Source: Lachnospiraceae bacterium (GTDB lineage: Bacteria; Bacillota; Clostridia; Lachnospirales; Lachnospiraceae). From it: 64,000 bases of DNA. The notes beneath the pieces are model-generated. The model was not told the origin of the DNA. It saw only the letters and a program-made list of their open reading frames with translations, and ran no database searches. Both the position numbers and the translations under genes were made by a program. Positions within the stretch are counted from its first letter, which is position 1; each line of letters opens with the position of its first letter. This document shows, one piece after another, positions 18,923 through 27,452 of this stretch. The stretch lies in NCBI GenBank assembly GCA_910575445.1, contig CAJTFW010000002.1, positions 62,001 to 126,000 of the forward strand. The letters run 5' to 3'.

Positions 18923-20196
18923 ATAGAATGCTTCCCGTTTTTTGCATAATTAGCAACTGTTAATGGCAATGTTATAACCATAAAAGTTGCAAATGGTGTA
19001 AACCTATCCGTGGTAAAAGGCAACATATTGCTATCTGCCATATTTACCAACATCCATACAGCTAATATTGCATAAAAAAAATGTGCAATATCTTTTCTGC
19101 AATATTTTTTAACTTGTCTAAAAATTTTTATAAGACATGCACCCAAAAAAGACACACCCAAAATTCCTGTTTCAAAATATAAATCTACATATCCATTGTG
19201 AAATGAAGTTAACATTTCATCTAAAACAGTTACATTCCAAGCTTTCATCAATGTATCTTTACTTCCTATTCCATGTCCTAAGATGAATGTAAAAATATCA
19301 TTGCTTTGAAAAGCCAAATTCCAAAGATAAAATCTTCCTGTTGTTATATCAGTTTTACCACTTTGAGAGTGATTAAAAAAGATATAATAAGTCTCCATTA
19401 GATTATCCAAATCGTTTTTTAATGTTTCTAAATTTATTGTAATTAAAAGCAATACCAAAACTAAGATTCCCAAAATTATAAATTTTCTATATTTTTTTGA
19501 GTATGAAAGGTATAATATAGTTCCTAAAATTACAGCTATTATTTCAGCTCTTGCTGCCGTAATTAAAACATTTCCAATTAAAAAAACATTCAAAATTAAC
19601 AACCATTTAGAATTTTTTCTTTCGGATTTTACCAGTGCAGCAATTGATGCCATACTCACATATATTCCATATGTTGCTCTTGTGAAAAAGAAAGAACGAA
19701 AGTTCCATGTATAATGCATAACCGAAGATAAGTCTTTACTAGCCAAATAATGTCTATTAACAATCAAATTATATATACAGGCAATTATTCCTGTCCAAAT
19801 AAGAAAATCTAAGATTACATCAAGAACATTATATGAACAAGAATATCTTTTGGCAACGAAATAACATGTACCTATCATTCCTGCATATAATAATACTTTA
19901 TGAAAATCAAATAAAATCACATCATATCGTATGCTCGACCATAAGAGAGCCAATACTTGAGTAATAATAAATAAAAGTATGATTAATCCTTCACTCAATT
20001 TCAGGCCATGTCCTTTTCGTAACATGAAAAGTCCATATACTATAATGATTCCTTCTATAAAAAATAAAACATATATATAAAATCCATATACAGATTTTGC
20101 AATTGTATTAGTTATAAATATCATTAACAGTTCTAATACAACAGATAAATAGAACATATTTATTGTGTAATTATTTTTGCTAATTTTAAGCTTCAT
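18919..20196 (-). CDS. wzy: O-antigen ligase/polymerase-type membrane protein (Wzy), locus B
   Basis: This 425-residue membrane protein has about ten to twelve hydrophobic segments and a large extracytoplasmic loop (about residues 255-330) containing RFYLWNLAFQSNDIF and LGHGIGSKD. The HNGYVDLYFETGILG motif is the Wzy_C/O-antigen ligase signature (PF04932), in which H-N-x-Y/F-L is diagnostic. It would polymerise locus B repeat units. AAAGGGGCA upstream of the ATG is a good ribosome site. Polymerase is preferred over ligase because each neighbouring locus carries its own such protein beside a Wzx. Confidence 0.8.
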   Translation of the reverse strand: MKLKISKNNYTINMFYLSVVLELLMIFITNTIAKSVYGFYIYVLFFIEGIIIVYGLFMLRKGHGLKLSEGLIILLFIITQVLALLWSSIRYDVILFDFHKVLLYAGMIGTCYFVAKRYSCSYNVLDVILDFLIWTGIIACIYNLIVNRHYLASKDLSSVMHYTWNFRSFFFTRATYGIYVSMASIAALVKSERKNSKWLLILNVFLIGNVLITAARAEIIAVILGTILYLSYSKKYRKFIILGILVLVLLLITINLETLKNDLDNLMETYYIFFNHSQSGKTDITTGRFYLWNLAFQSNDIFTFILGHGIGSKDTLMKAWNVTVLDEMLTSFHNGYVDLYFETGILGVSFLGACLIKIFRQVKKYCRKDIAHFFYAILAVWMLVNMADSNMLPFTTDRFTPFATFMVITLPLTVANYAKNGKHSI

Positions 20197-20250
20197 TTTT
20201 TGCCCCTTTCTTTTAAAAGCCCAAAATGAAATCTAATACAAGAATTTAAA

Positions 20251-21287
20251 TCAAATATAATTGCGAATGATTGGCACCTTTTTTAATATAATGGTTCCTG
20301 CTATTGACAAAATTAGTACTACAATCATTAGGAGAATAATCATCCATACAACAGTTCCACTAACAGGTGTAATTCCCAATACTTTATATATTAGATTTAT
20401 AAAAAAGGGATGAATAAGATATATTCCTAAAGACAATGATGAAATTGTTTCAATGATTTGTTTGCATATTGGATTGTAAATCCCCCCCCCCTATTTTCAA
20501 ACAACCTTTTTATCAAATAAAATATTGAAACCGCAAAATATAATCTAAAAATATTACAGGTCTGAGCATTAGCAGCAATTCCATTCCCATAACCATATAC
20601 ATCTAAGGTTGTAGTAACAACCAACATAATAGGAGATATAAAGATACCTATTAGACTTATGTTTCTCAAATCTCTTTTTGTCATAGATATATAATACCCT
20701 AGCATAAAATATACCACTGGATCACTAATTAACATGCAATCCTTTATTGTTAAATTAAAATAATTATTTATACTTGGAATTACAAAGCAACCTACTATTA
20801 AAAACATTAAAAATATTTCAAATAATTGAGTATCAAGCTTATCAACAATACACTTTAGTGGGATTAATAAAATATATAACCCAATTAGTACATAAATGTA
20901 CCAGAGATGGTCCCAACTTTTTCCAATTACAACATTCCATACCGCTCTTAATATATAATTTATTTTAATAGAACGTTCATAAAAGAATATCTCAAGGAAT
21001 GCATAGAAGGAACCAAAAGTAAACAATATTACTAACATTTTACCAAGATATTTTTTTACTTTATTTAAATCTATATGTTTAGAAGGCTCTAGCAGCAATG
21101 CTCCTGATATCATAAAAAATACAGGTACTGCCCACGACACTAACATATACATATTTTCAAATAGTGCATAATTGAAAAGACCTAATTCTGTTTTTGTATA
21201 ATTTGCTGGCAGTGTCATATTGATATGAAGTAAAACGACAGCAAGAGTCGCAATTACTCTTAATATTTCAATATATGATTTCTTCAT
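20251..21287 (-). CDS. Phase-variable acyltransferase family 3 (out of frame at a G10 tract)
   Basis: This is a membrane O-acyltransferase (PF01757) expected to acetylate a sugar of the locus B glycan. The N-terminus YIEILRVIATLAVVLLHINM and WAVPVFFMISGALLL are family marks. The frame from 21287 runs to a stop at 20427 just after a coding-strand G10 tract (20482-20491). The missing C-terminal helices (IYNPICKQIIETISSLSLG, then IYLIHPFFINLIY, to 20251) continue in the next frame. With eight or eleven G the two parts would join into one protein of about 345 residues, the usual size. The assembled state is therefore OFF. Apart from the tract the gene looks undamaged, which argues for switching rather than decay. 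Confidence 0.85.
20482..20491 (-). repeat. G10 homopolymer in acyltransferase gene (C10 on plus strand)
   Basis: Ten consecutive C on the plus strand (G on the coding strand) lie at the point where the acyltransferase frame breaks. Coding AAT-A(G)n-ATTTAC restores the frame when n is 8 or 11. In such AT-rich DNA a run this long is striking, and it is a classic slipped-strand mispairing site. Confidence 0.9.
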
Positions 21288-21319
21288 CGCTATGTTTCTT
21301 ACCTTGTTTTAATTTATAA

Positions 21320-22303
21320 TCATCTTTTAATCTTTACAAAAAAACCGAGTATTTTTCTGGTTAATGTATATCCTAATAGTTTCTTTAATCTTTTTACCTT
21401 CTTAACTTTATTGCAAATATCAAATTCAAGTAAGAATTGCATATCTTTTAAGTCTTGGAGTATTTCTTTGTTTTTTATTCCACTGGAAACGCCAAGTGAT
21501 ACAGCATACTCATATGCATAATATGATGTTAATAGCCATCCTTTTTCTCTATCTTTTAAGTTTTCAGCCTGTTTATATCCTTTCCTACACATATAAAGCT
21601 TGTCTGCAACTAACTTTTCTGTGTTGTTTTGTGTAATAGAGCCTGAACGCTGCTGTCTATAGGCATATAAGGCATTGCTATAGTAGTCAAATTTGTTTGC
21701 ATATAAAAGAAGGTCACCACACCAATCCATATCTTCACTTAAATAGCCTTCCTTAAATCGCATTTTATGTGCATCAATCAAAGATTTTCGAATTACCTTA
21801 TTCCATGCAGCAGCTCTATAAATATTATTCTCCAGTAAATATTGAATTGCTGTGTTTGAATTGTTTCTAGTGATTTTATCCCGTTCAACATCCATGGATA
21901 TAATCAATGTATATTTTTTCTGATGTTCATAGTATCTTTTTGCTGAAAATATTAATAAATCGGCATTACTTTCTTCTAGTTGTTTTTCTATATTTTTCAA
22001 TGCCTGTTTGTCATCCCAAAAGTCATCGCCATCGAGAAAGATAATATATTTTCCAGAGGCAACATCTATTCCTGCGTTTCTTGCACTTGATAAGCCGCCA
22101 TTATTCTTATGTATAACACGAATGTTAGAACTTTTCTGTGCATACTCATCACAAATATTCCCACTATTATCTAAGGTCCCATCATTCACCAATATAAGTT
22201 CATAGTTGCTATAGGTTTGTTCTAAAATGCTATTGATACATGTTTTTAAATATTTTTCAACATTATAGACTGGAACAATAATACTGAATTTTGGTGTTTT
22301 CAT
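21320..22303 (-). CDS. Family 2 glycosyltransferase, locus B
   Basis: This is a cytoplasmic GT-A inverting glycosyltransferase. It has the standard opening FSIIVPVYNVEKYLKTCINS, ILVNDGTLDNSG, NNGGLSSARNAGID and the metal site FLDGDDFW at about 91-98. After the catalytic half, W....DM.WCGDLLLYA and YRQQRSGSIT match the acceptor half of the WcaA/CpsI-type group. The 327 residues are full length. It overlaps the GT8 gene by four bases. Confidence 0.92.
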   Translation of the reverse strand: MKTPKFSIIVPVYNVEKYLKTCINSILEQTYSNYELILVNDGTLDNSGNICDEYAQKSSNIRVIHKNNGGLSSARNAGIDVASGKYIIFLDGDDFWDDKQALKNIEKQLEESNADLLIFSAKRYYEHQKKYTLIISMDVERDKITRNNSNTAIQYLLENNIYRAAAWNKVIRKSLIDAHKMRFKEGYLSEDMDWCGDLLLYANKFDYYSNALYAYRQQRSGSITQNNTEKLVADKLYMCRKGYKQAENLKDREKGWLLTSYYAYEYAVSLGVSSGIKNKEILQDLKDMQFLLEFDICNKVKKVKRLKKLLGYTLTRKILGFFVKIKR

Positions 22304-23316
22304 AATTGTTGTTTCCTCATCTTTTCCATTCGTCTTCTATTCTGGTTTGGTATAATCACACTGTGCAGAATAGAAGCCAAAGGGCAAAGAATGACCCGAG
22401 GAGTCATCTTAATCAATTTAGACCTCAGTTTGATTATAGGTTTTCTATTATCTTTTTGTATAGACATATTAGCCCAAGGAGACATTGCTTTATATTCTAA
22501 AAATTCATCTAAATATGGATGTTTGTTTCCCTCAATCCATGGACGTACCCCGTCTAAGAAACAGGTTGTAAAATGCACTAGCCCAGGTTTTGCTTTTGCT
22601 GTTTCATATTCTGCAGCAGAATAAAAATTATCTGACCCTCGTATTTTTAACACTTGTTTATAGGTTGCATAAAAATATATAGAAAGTACGTTGTATCGAA
22701 GTGGAAGTTGCAGTTTTTTAGCTGCTTCTACAACCCCATTTAATACATCCTGGTCTAAATAGGCCAGACTGCTTCCATATTTTCGGATATAATCTGTGAA
22801 TCTTCTTTCATAATAATTTCTACGCACTTCTTCGCAATTTAAAAATACAACGCCACCATTTAGATACTTTTCCCCACTTTTCATGCCAACATTATGTCGA
22901 TAACGGTCATTTATACATTCAAGCATTCCACCAAATACTTTTCCAGTCAAATCGGTATCCCATAATTGCTCTAAAGAATCTAAAATAATAGTATCACAAT
23001 CTATATTAAGTACCTTATGTACTGTTTCGGGAAGCAAACTCGCCATATAAAGACGTCCAAATGTACTAATATTCCATCTTCTAGTGTCAATATCTTGACC
23101 AGTCAAGTTTTTCATATCAGGCATTGGAATAAATAGGAGGTCCCTAGAATAATCAGCAGCAATTTGCTTTAATTTTTCTTTGTTATCCTTTGAAATCGCA
23201 TTATCCATAATGTAGATATGAATTTCTTGACATTTTTTATTGTTTTCTAATAGAGATAACATAGAAATCCCAGTCAGAAAAGCATAGCTGTCACTGCTTG
23301 AATACAGAATATCCAT
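22300..23316 (-). CDS. Family 8 glycosyltransferase
   Basis: This is a retaining GT8 enzyme (LgtC/GspA type) that uses UDP-glucose or UDP-galactose. It starts MDILYSSSDSYAFLTGISML, has NIDCDTIILDSL as the DxD metal site (about 104-115), YLNGGVVFLNC, and LDQDVLN. HFTTCFLDGVRPWIEG near residue 250 corresponds to the H-F-x-G-x-x-K-P-W end motif, with Arg replacing Lys. The 338 residues are normal. The basic C-terminal tail (KLIKMTPRVILC...RRMEKMRKQ) may help membrane association. Confidence 0.9.
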   Translation of the reverse strand: MDILYSSSDSYAFLTGISMLSLLENNKKCQEIHIYIMDNAISKDNKEKLKQIAADYSRDLLFIPMPDMKNLTGQDIDTRRWNISTFGRLYMASLLPETVHKVLNIDCDTIILDSLEQLWDTDLTGKVFGGMLECINDRYRHNVGMKSGEKYLNGGVVFLNCEEVRRNYYERRFTDYIRKYGSSLAYLDQDVLNGVVEAAKKLQLPLRYNVLSIYFYATYKQVLKIRGSDNFYSAAEYETAKAKPGLVHFTTCFLDGVRPWIEGNKHPYLDEFLEYKAMSPWANMSIQKDNRKPIIKLRSKLIKMTPRVILCPLASILHSVIIPNQNRRRMEKMRKQQL

Positions 23317-23345
23317 TGTAATAAATAAACCTTTCTCTATAAAGA

Positions 23346-24281
23346 CTAATTAGCTGGATTCTGCATTATCCATTTTGCAGTTCTTAAAACCCCTTCTTCA
23401 AAAGTAATTAAGGGTTCAAATCCTGTGTCTTGTTTTAGTAAAGTAACATCAAATGTATCTTTAGGTAAGGAAATTACATTATTTGTTATTTTTCCAAATC
23501 CTAAAGGAATATTAGTGTTACCATTTAATTCGTTGGAAATTTTTCCCACAATAGTTAAGAATTCTTTTAATGGTTTTGCTTCTCCTGAACCAATTACATA
23601 ATTTGTCCCATCCACACCCTTATCTGCAATCAGACATAGTGCTTTTGCTACATCTGTAACATGAACAAAATCATAATATTGATTTCCATCAGACAGCTCG
23701 GGTGGGATATTGTTAAATATTTTACGAATAATGGTATTGACTAAACGAGCCGAATGTTCTTCTTCCCCGTATGTATTAATCAATGGCCAAAAAAACCGAA
23801 TCCCATAAGAACCAGCTTTTACTTTGCCCATCCAATGTGCAGCTACTTTAGAGGCTTTATACATATACCCCATATTTGAGATTACTTTATTCTCTGCCAT
23901 TTCAAGTACAGCTTCTGCTTCATGAATACTACCAGCACCCACAAAAGTTCCGATTTTCATTTCCTGCATGATGTCTAATAAATCTAACGTAGATTGCAGA
24001 TTTTGTATTTGTATAGCCTGGTTTCTAGCATCTATATCTGATACTCCCTGCCATGCAGTGTGAAAAACTGTATCGATATCGCGATCTAATATCAATTGGG
24101 GAAGTGTATTCAAATCACTGATATTGCAATAGATAATGCGTACAGGCAACAATGCAATATTATCTAAATTTTTTGTGCCTTCTCTTACAACAGCAATTGT
24201 TTCAATCTCCTGGTTTACCAACTCTCGAACTAAAAATTTTCCAATAAATCCAGTAGCCCCTGTCACAATTACTTTTTTCAT
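23346..24281 (-). CDS. NAD(P)-dependent nucleotide-sugar reductase/epimerase (SDR)
   Basis: This extended SDR of 311 residues has TGATGFIGKFL at 8-18, and YMYKASK (about 140-146) carries the catalytic Tyr and Lys. It follows genes for CDP-glucose synthesis, 4,6-dehydration and a 3,5-epimerase-like step, so it is well placed as the C4 reductase that finishes a CDP-6-deoxyhexose. The stereochemistry of reduction cannot be read from sequence. It is separated by 12 bp from the epimerase gene and by 29 bp from the GT8 gene. Confidence 0.82.
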   Translation of the reverse strand: MKKVIVTGATGFIGKFLVRELVNQEIETIAVVREGTKNLDNIALLPVRIIYCNISDLNTLPQLILDRDIDTVFHTAWQGVSDIDARNQAIQIQNLQSTLDLLDIMQEMKIGTFVGAGSIHEAEAVLEMAENKVISNMGYMYKASKVAAHWMGKVKAGSYGIRFFWPLINTYGEEEHSARLVNTIIRKIFNNIPPELSDGNQYYDFVHVTDVAKALCLIADKGVDGTNYVIGSGEAKPLKEFLTIVGKISNELNGNTNIPLGFGKITNNVISLPKDTFDVTLLKQDTGFEPLITFEEGVLRTAKWIMQNPAN

Positions 24282-24293
24282 AATTTTTTCCTC

Positions 24294-24857
24294 TTATCTC
24301 TGTCTTCCAGTATATTCCGTGAAAGTTGGCCAGCTCTTATCTTTTTCAGTAATAATTACTTCTTTTATATTATATTTATCTAATGGCCATGGTATAGAAA
24401 GTTCTGGAGAATTCCATCTAATTCCACCACACGCTTCTGGAACATATTTGCCGGAACATTGATAAGAGAATATTACATTATCTGTAAGGGCAATAAATCC
24501 ATGTGCAAAACCTTCTGGTATAAATATGACTTTATTTTCAGCAGCATCCATAAGCTCTGTATGATATTGGCCAAACGTAGGGGAATCTTTCCTTAAATCT
24601 AATGCAACATCAAATAAAATACCTGAAATAACATGAATCAATTTTGCTTGTGCGTCTACTGTTTGGTAATGAAGTCCTCTTAATGCTCCTTTTTTAGAAT
24701 ACAAATCACTGCTTTCTGTAAACTCGTGGTTTATTCCATTTTCAGCAAAGATATTTTTTTCATAATATTTTTTATAGAATCCTCTGTTATCTGAAAACAG
24801 ATGTGGTTTAATAAGTAAAAGACCATCAATTTTCGTTTCTTTAAATTCAAATGGCAT
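24294..24857 (-). CDS. RmlC-like sugar 3,5-epimerase
   Basis: This cupin-fold epimerase of the dTDP-4-dehydrorhamnose 3,5-epimerase family has 187 residues. FSDNRGFYKKYY, ALRGLHYQ with the catalytic His, and IPEGFAHGF are all present, and QCSGKYVPE.CGGIRWN contains the expected Tyr. In this operon it lies directly after a CDP-glucose 4,6-dehydratase, and no RmlA, RmlB or RmlD is present. I therefore infer a CDP-linked rather than a dTDP-linked 4-keto-6-deoxy sugar as substrate. Confidence 0.85.
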   Translation of the reverse strand: MPFEFKETKIDGLLLIKPHLFSDNRGFYKKYYEKNIFAENGINHEFTESSDLYSKKGALRGLHYQTVDAQAKLIHVISGILFDVALDLRKDSPTFGQYHTELMDAAENKVIFIPEGFAHGFIALTDNVIFSYQCSGKYVPEACGGIRWNSPELSIPWPLDKYNIKEVIITEKDKSWPTFTEYTGRQR

Positions 24858-24875
24858 ATTTTCACCTTTCTTGGT

Positions 24876-25931
24876 CTATTCTTTTCCAAAGAAGATATTT
24901 ATTTCTCTATCCATACATGTTCGGACATTATTCCCAGAAATCCAGCACTTACTCCATTCCACAACCATCTCAACTGCAGTATTAATATTCCAATGCGGGT
25001 GCCATCCAAAAGTAGTTTTTAGTTTGGAACAATCCAATTTAAGAAAATTTGCTTCATGAGGGCCTCCATCATAACAATCTATCCATTTTATGTTCTCTCC
25101 CCATTTGTTAACAAATAAATCAACTAATGCTCCAGTCTCTATGCAATCGGCATCATCTGGCCCGACGTTATAACAACCAGCATATTTTCTATCTTTATGT
25201 TGCGCTGCTGCAATCATCAGATAAACATATAATGGCTCTAAAACATGCTGGTATGGACGTGTAGAGAATGGGTTCCTTACTACAATGTCTTCCTGTTTTA
25301 TAGCTGCGCGAATACAGTCTGGAATAATACGATCATTAGCAAAATCACCACCGCCAATCACATTGCCAGCACGAGCAGTAGAAATAGCTACACTGTCATT
25401 TTCAAAAAAACTCTTTTTGTAAGAATCTGTAACTAACTCAGAACAAGATTTGGAATTGGAATATGGGTCATATCCATTTAATTCATCATTCTCCCGATAG
25501 CCCCACATCCACTCTCTATTTAAATACACTTTATCCGTAGTGACATTTAAAAAAGATTTTACACAATTGCTATTACGCACACATTCCAAAATATTTACAG
25601 TTCCCATGACGTTTGTTTCGTATGTATATGCAGGAGTTTCATAGCTATCTCTTACAATCGGTTGGGCTGCAAGATGAAAAACAATCTCTGGTTGTGCCTT
25701 ATCAAAAGCTAACTTTAGCGCTTTATAATCTCGTATGTCTCCAATTACAGAATAGATATCTGATTTTATATTGGCAATATCAAAAAGTGCCGGGACTGTT
25801 GGAGGCTTTAAAGCATAACCAGTAACCTCTGCTCCAGCATTAGCCAGAATCTTACATAGCCAAGAACCTTTAAACCCTGTATGCCCAGTTACAAATACTT
25901 TCTTTCCTTGATAAAATGACAAATCAAACAT
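24876..25931 (-). CDS. rfbG: CDP-glucose 4,6-dehydratase
   Basis: It converts CDP-glucose to CDP-4-keto-6-deoxyglucose. GHTGFKGSWL at 16-25 is the NAD site form specific to RfbG. NVTTDKVYLNREW, Y....YSNSKSC.E (YxxxK) and RAGNVIGGGDFANDRIIPD are diagnostic. An upstream in-frame ATG exists at 25976, but the ATG at 25931 starts right after the rfbF stop and matches the family N-terminus (FYQGKKVFVTGHTG), giving 351 residues. It is coupled to rfbF. No RfbH-type 3-dehydratase is found, so a 3,6-dideoxy sugar is unlikely. Confidence 0.95.
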   Translation of the reverse strand: MFDLSFYQGKKVFVTGHTGFKGSWLCKILANAGAEVTGYALKPPTVPALFDIANIKSDIYSVIGDIRDYKALKLAFDKAQPEIVFHLAAQPIVRDSYETPAYTYETNVMGTVNILECVRNSNCVKSFLNVTTDKVYLNREWMWGYRENDELNGYDPYSNSKSCSELVTDSYKKSFFENDSVAISTARAGNVIGGGDFANDRIIPDCIRAAIKQEDIVVRNPFSTRPYQHVLEPLYVYLMIAAAQHKDRKYAGCYNVGPDDADCIETGALVDLFVNKWGENIKWIDCYDGGPHEANFLKLDCSKLKTTFGWHPHWNINTAVEMVVEWSKCWISGNNVRTCMDREINIFFGKE

Positions 25932-25933
25932 TA

Positions 25934-26713
25934 TCAATCTTCCCACACTTTCCAGGGAGCAGTACCAGATGCCCATAATTTTTCTAGATTATCTTTTTCC
26001 CTTTTCGTGTCCATACATTGCCAGAAACCATCATGATAAAAGCCCATAAGCTGCCCGTCAGCTGCTAGTCTTCTCATAGGTTCTTTTTCTAATATAGTTG
26101 TATCATCCAAAAGATAATCAAAAATCTCAGAATTGCACACCATATAACCACCATTGATTATTGTACCATCTTCATTGTCTTTTTCACGAAATGCAGAGAT
26201 GCAACCAGCATTATCAATATCAAGAACACCTTTTTGTTGCTCTACACTAACAGTTGTTAACGTTACACATTTCCCATGTCCTTTATGAAATTTCAACAAT
26301 TCATTTATATTTATATTTGACACACCATCACCATATGTTAGGAAGAAAGGCTGCTTATTTACAAATTTCTGAATTCTCTTAACACGTCCTCCTGTCATAG
26401 TATTTAAGCCAGTATCTACTATTGTAACTTTCCATTGTTCTGCATGCTTATCATGTACAACCATCTCATTCCCTTTTGTGAAATCAAAAGTAATATCTGA
26501 AGTGTGAAGAAAATAATCTGCAAACCATTCTTTAATAACATGCTGTTTATATCCTGCACAGATAATAAATTCATCAACCCCAAAATAAGAATATTCTTTC
26601 ATGATATGCCAAAGAATCGGCATTCCACCGATTTCAAGCATTGGTTTTGGCTTAAATTGTGATTCTTCTGAGATTCTAGTGCCATATCCTCCAGCAAGTA
26701 TTACGGCTTTCAT
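25934..26713 (-). CDS. rfbF: Glucose-1-phosphate cytidylyltransferase
   Basis: It makes CDP-glucose from CTP and glucose-1-phosphate. The N-terminus MKAVILAGGYGTRISEESQF followed by KPKPMLEIGG is the diagnostic form for RfbF. ICAGYKQHVIKEWF and YGDGVSNININELL also match. Its 259 residues are full length. It is the first gene of the minus-strand locus B operon, with an AGGAG ribosome site and a good promoter 46 bp upstream (26759-26787). Confidence 0.96.
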   Translation of the reverse strand: MKAVILAGGYGTRISEESQFKPKPMLEIGGMPILWHIMKEYSYFGVDEFIICAGYKQHVIKEWFADYFLHTSDITFDFTKGNEMVVHDKHAEQWKVTIVDTGLNTMTGGRVKRIQKFVNKQPFFLTYGDGVSNININELLKFHKGHGKCVTLTTVSVEQQKGVLDIDNAGCISAFREKDNEDGTIINGGYMVCNSEIFDYLLDDTTILEKEPMRRLAADGQLMGFYHDGFWQCMDTKREKDNLEKLWASGTAPWKVWED

Positions 26714-26758
26714 TTCATTTTCTCCTTCTGGGTTTCTTTATATGTTATTAGGGGAGCT

Positions 26759-26787
26759 ATTATCTATAAAAAAAGAAGGATTGTCAG
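26759..26787 (-). promoter_or_regulatory. Sigma-70-type promoter of the locus B operon
   Basis: On the minus strand CTGACA (26782-26787) and GATAAT (26759-26764) are separated by exactly 17 bp, each one base from consensus. The -10 ends 45 bases before the rfbF ATG. It lies between the cassette end repeat (26825) and the operon, so locus B has its own promoter independent of the cassette. An AT-rich stretch with seven T lies in the spacer. Confidence 0.7.
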
Positions 26788-26824
26788 ACGATTCTTTTAG
26801 TCTTATACCCTTCATTTTATTCGT

Positions 26825-26985
26825 TAAATCCGCCCTTTAACGAATATCTCCAAACTTCTCACTAACTTAGCATCTAACTCTATCTTTTTGACCCTTTATC
26901 TGACCCTTTAAAGCATAAAAAATAGAGCCTGTCTTCCATTAAGAAATGCACTATTTTTCCATCTCTTAATAACAAACAAACTCTA
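26825..26985 (-). repeat. Left inverted repeat of cassette 1
   Basis: This is the reverse complement of 29153-29319, about 95% identical over 161 bp. The outer end is itself a small palindrome: TTCGTTAAA, seven bases, then TTTAACGAA (26820-26845). Inside are ACCCTTTATCTGACCCTTT (two GACCCTTT-type direct units), a hairpin arm pair CATCTCTTAAT/ATTAAGAAATG, and AAAAAATAGAG facing CTCTA. The outermost bases (TTCGTTAAATCC) differ from the TTCACTAAATCC-type end of the other copies. Confidence 0.88.
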
Positions 26986-27366
26986 GTTTTAATAACAACT
27001 TTGCCTTTCCCAGACTCTATAATCATATCTATTTTATCTTGGCAATAGTCTTTAATGTGTTGTTCATATAACTTCAAAATAGTTTTTACATAGTTCTCTA
27101 TCATAGTTGCCATACCTAAACCATCACTTTCTTGTATTAATAAATTCCTGTTTATATAAACTACACAAATAAAATTTTCTCAACCAAATTATCATAAAGT
27201 ATAGAAATTCCAACAATTGTCTCGTTCCCCCAATACTTAAGTATCATAGTATAAAGTAGTTGAGACAAAACTTTTTCTATCCAACAACCCAATACTATTT
27301 TTATAAATTTTTTCTTTCTAAAACAAACTAGATAAATAGCCTACAATAACACAAAAAATTAACACC
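26986..27366. other. Upstream region of cassette 1 gene, no convincing gene
   Basis: No gene is convincing here. A minus-strand frame (26880-27113, 77 codons) runs into the repeat but has only a weak ribosome site. TTGTCTC (27217-27223) and GAGACAA (27262-27268) form a perfect 7-bp inverted repeat enclosing the 12-bp palindrome ATACTTAAGTAT (27233-27244). These could be regulatory sites for the cassette gene. The remainder is plain AT-rich sequence. Confidence 0.35.
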
Positions 27367-27395
27367 TTGCCTCTCCCTCTTTTCCATGTTAAGAT
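27367..27395 (+). promoter_or_regulatory. Probable promoter of cassette 1 gene, shared with cassette 2
   Basis: TTGCCT (27367-27372), 17 bp, TAAGAT (27390-27395). The equivalent place in cassette 2 has TTGATT, 17 bp, TAAGAT, within a longer similar stretch (ACCTTG..., CCCT, TTTC, CATG.TAAGATA). Agreement in spacing between two cassettes whose genes differ supports a real promoter. The start codon follows 57 bases later. Confidence 0.6.
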
Positions 27396-27452
27396 AAAAA
27401 CATAAGCAACAAAATAACAAATTACTTAAAAATATTTTGAGGGCAGCAAAGC

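Noticed and set aside
26880-27113. Minus-strand frame of 77 codons as a separate gene
   Set aside because: It runs into the end repeat, has only a weak ribosome site and no family I recognise. The conserved part is better explained by the repeat; reported as an observation only.
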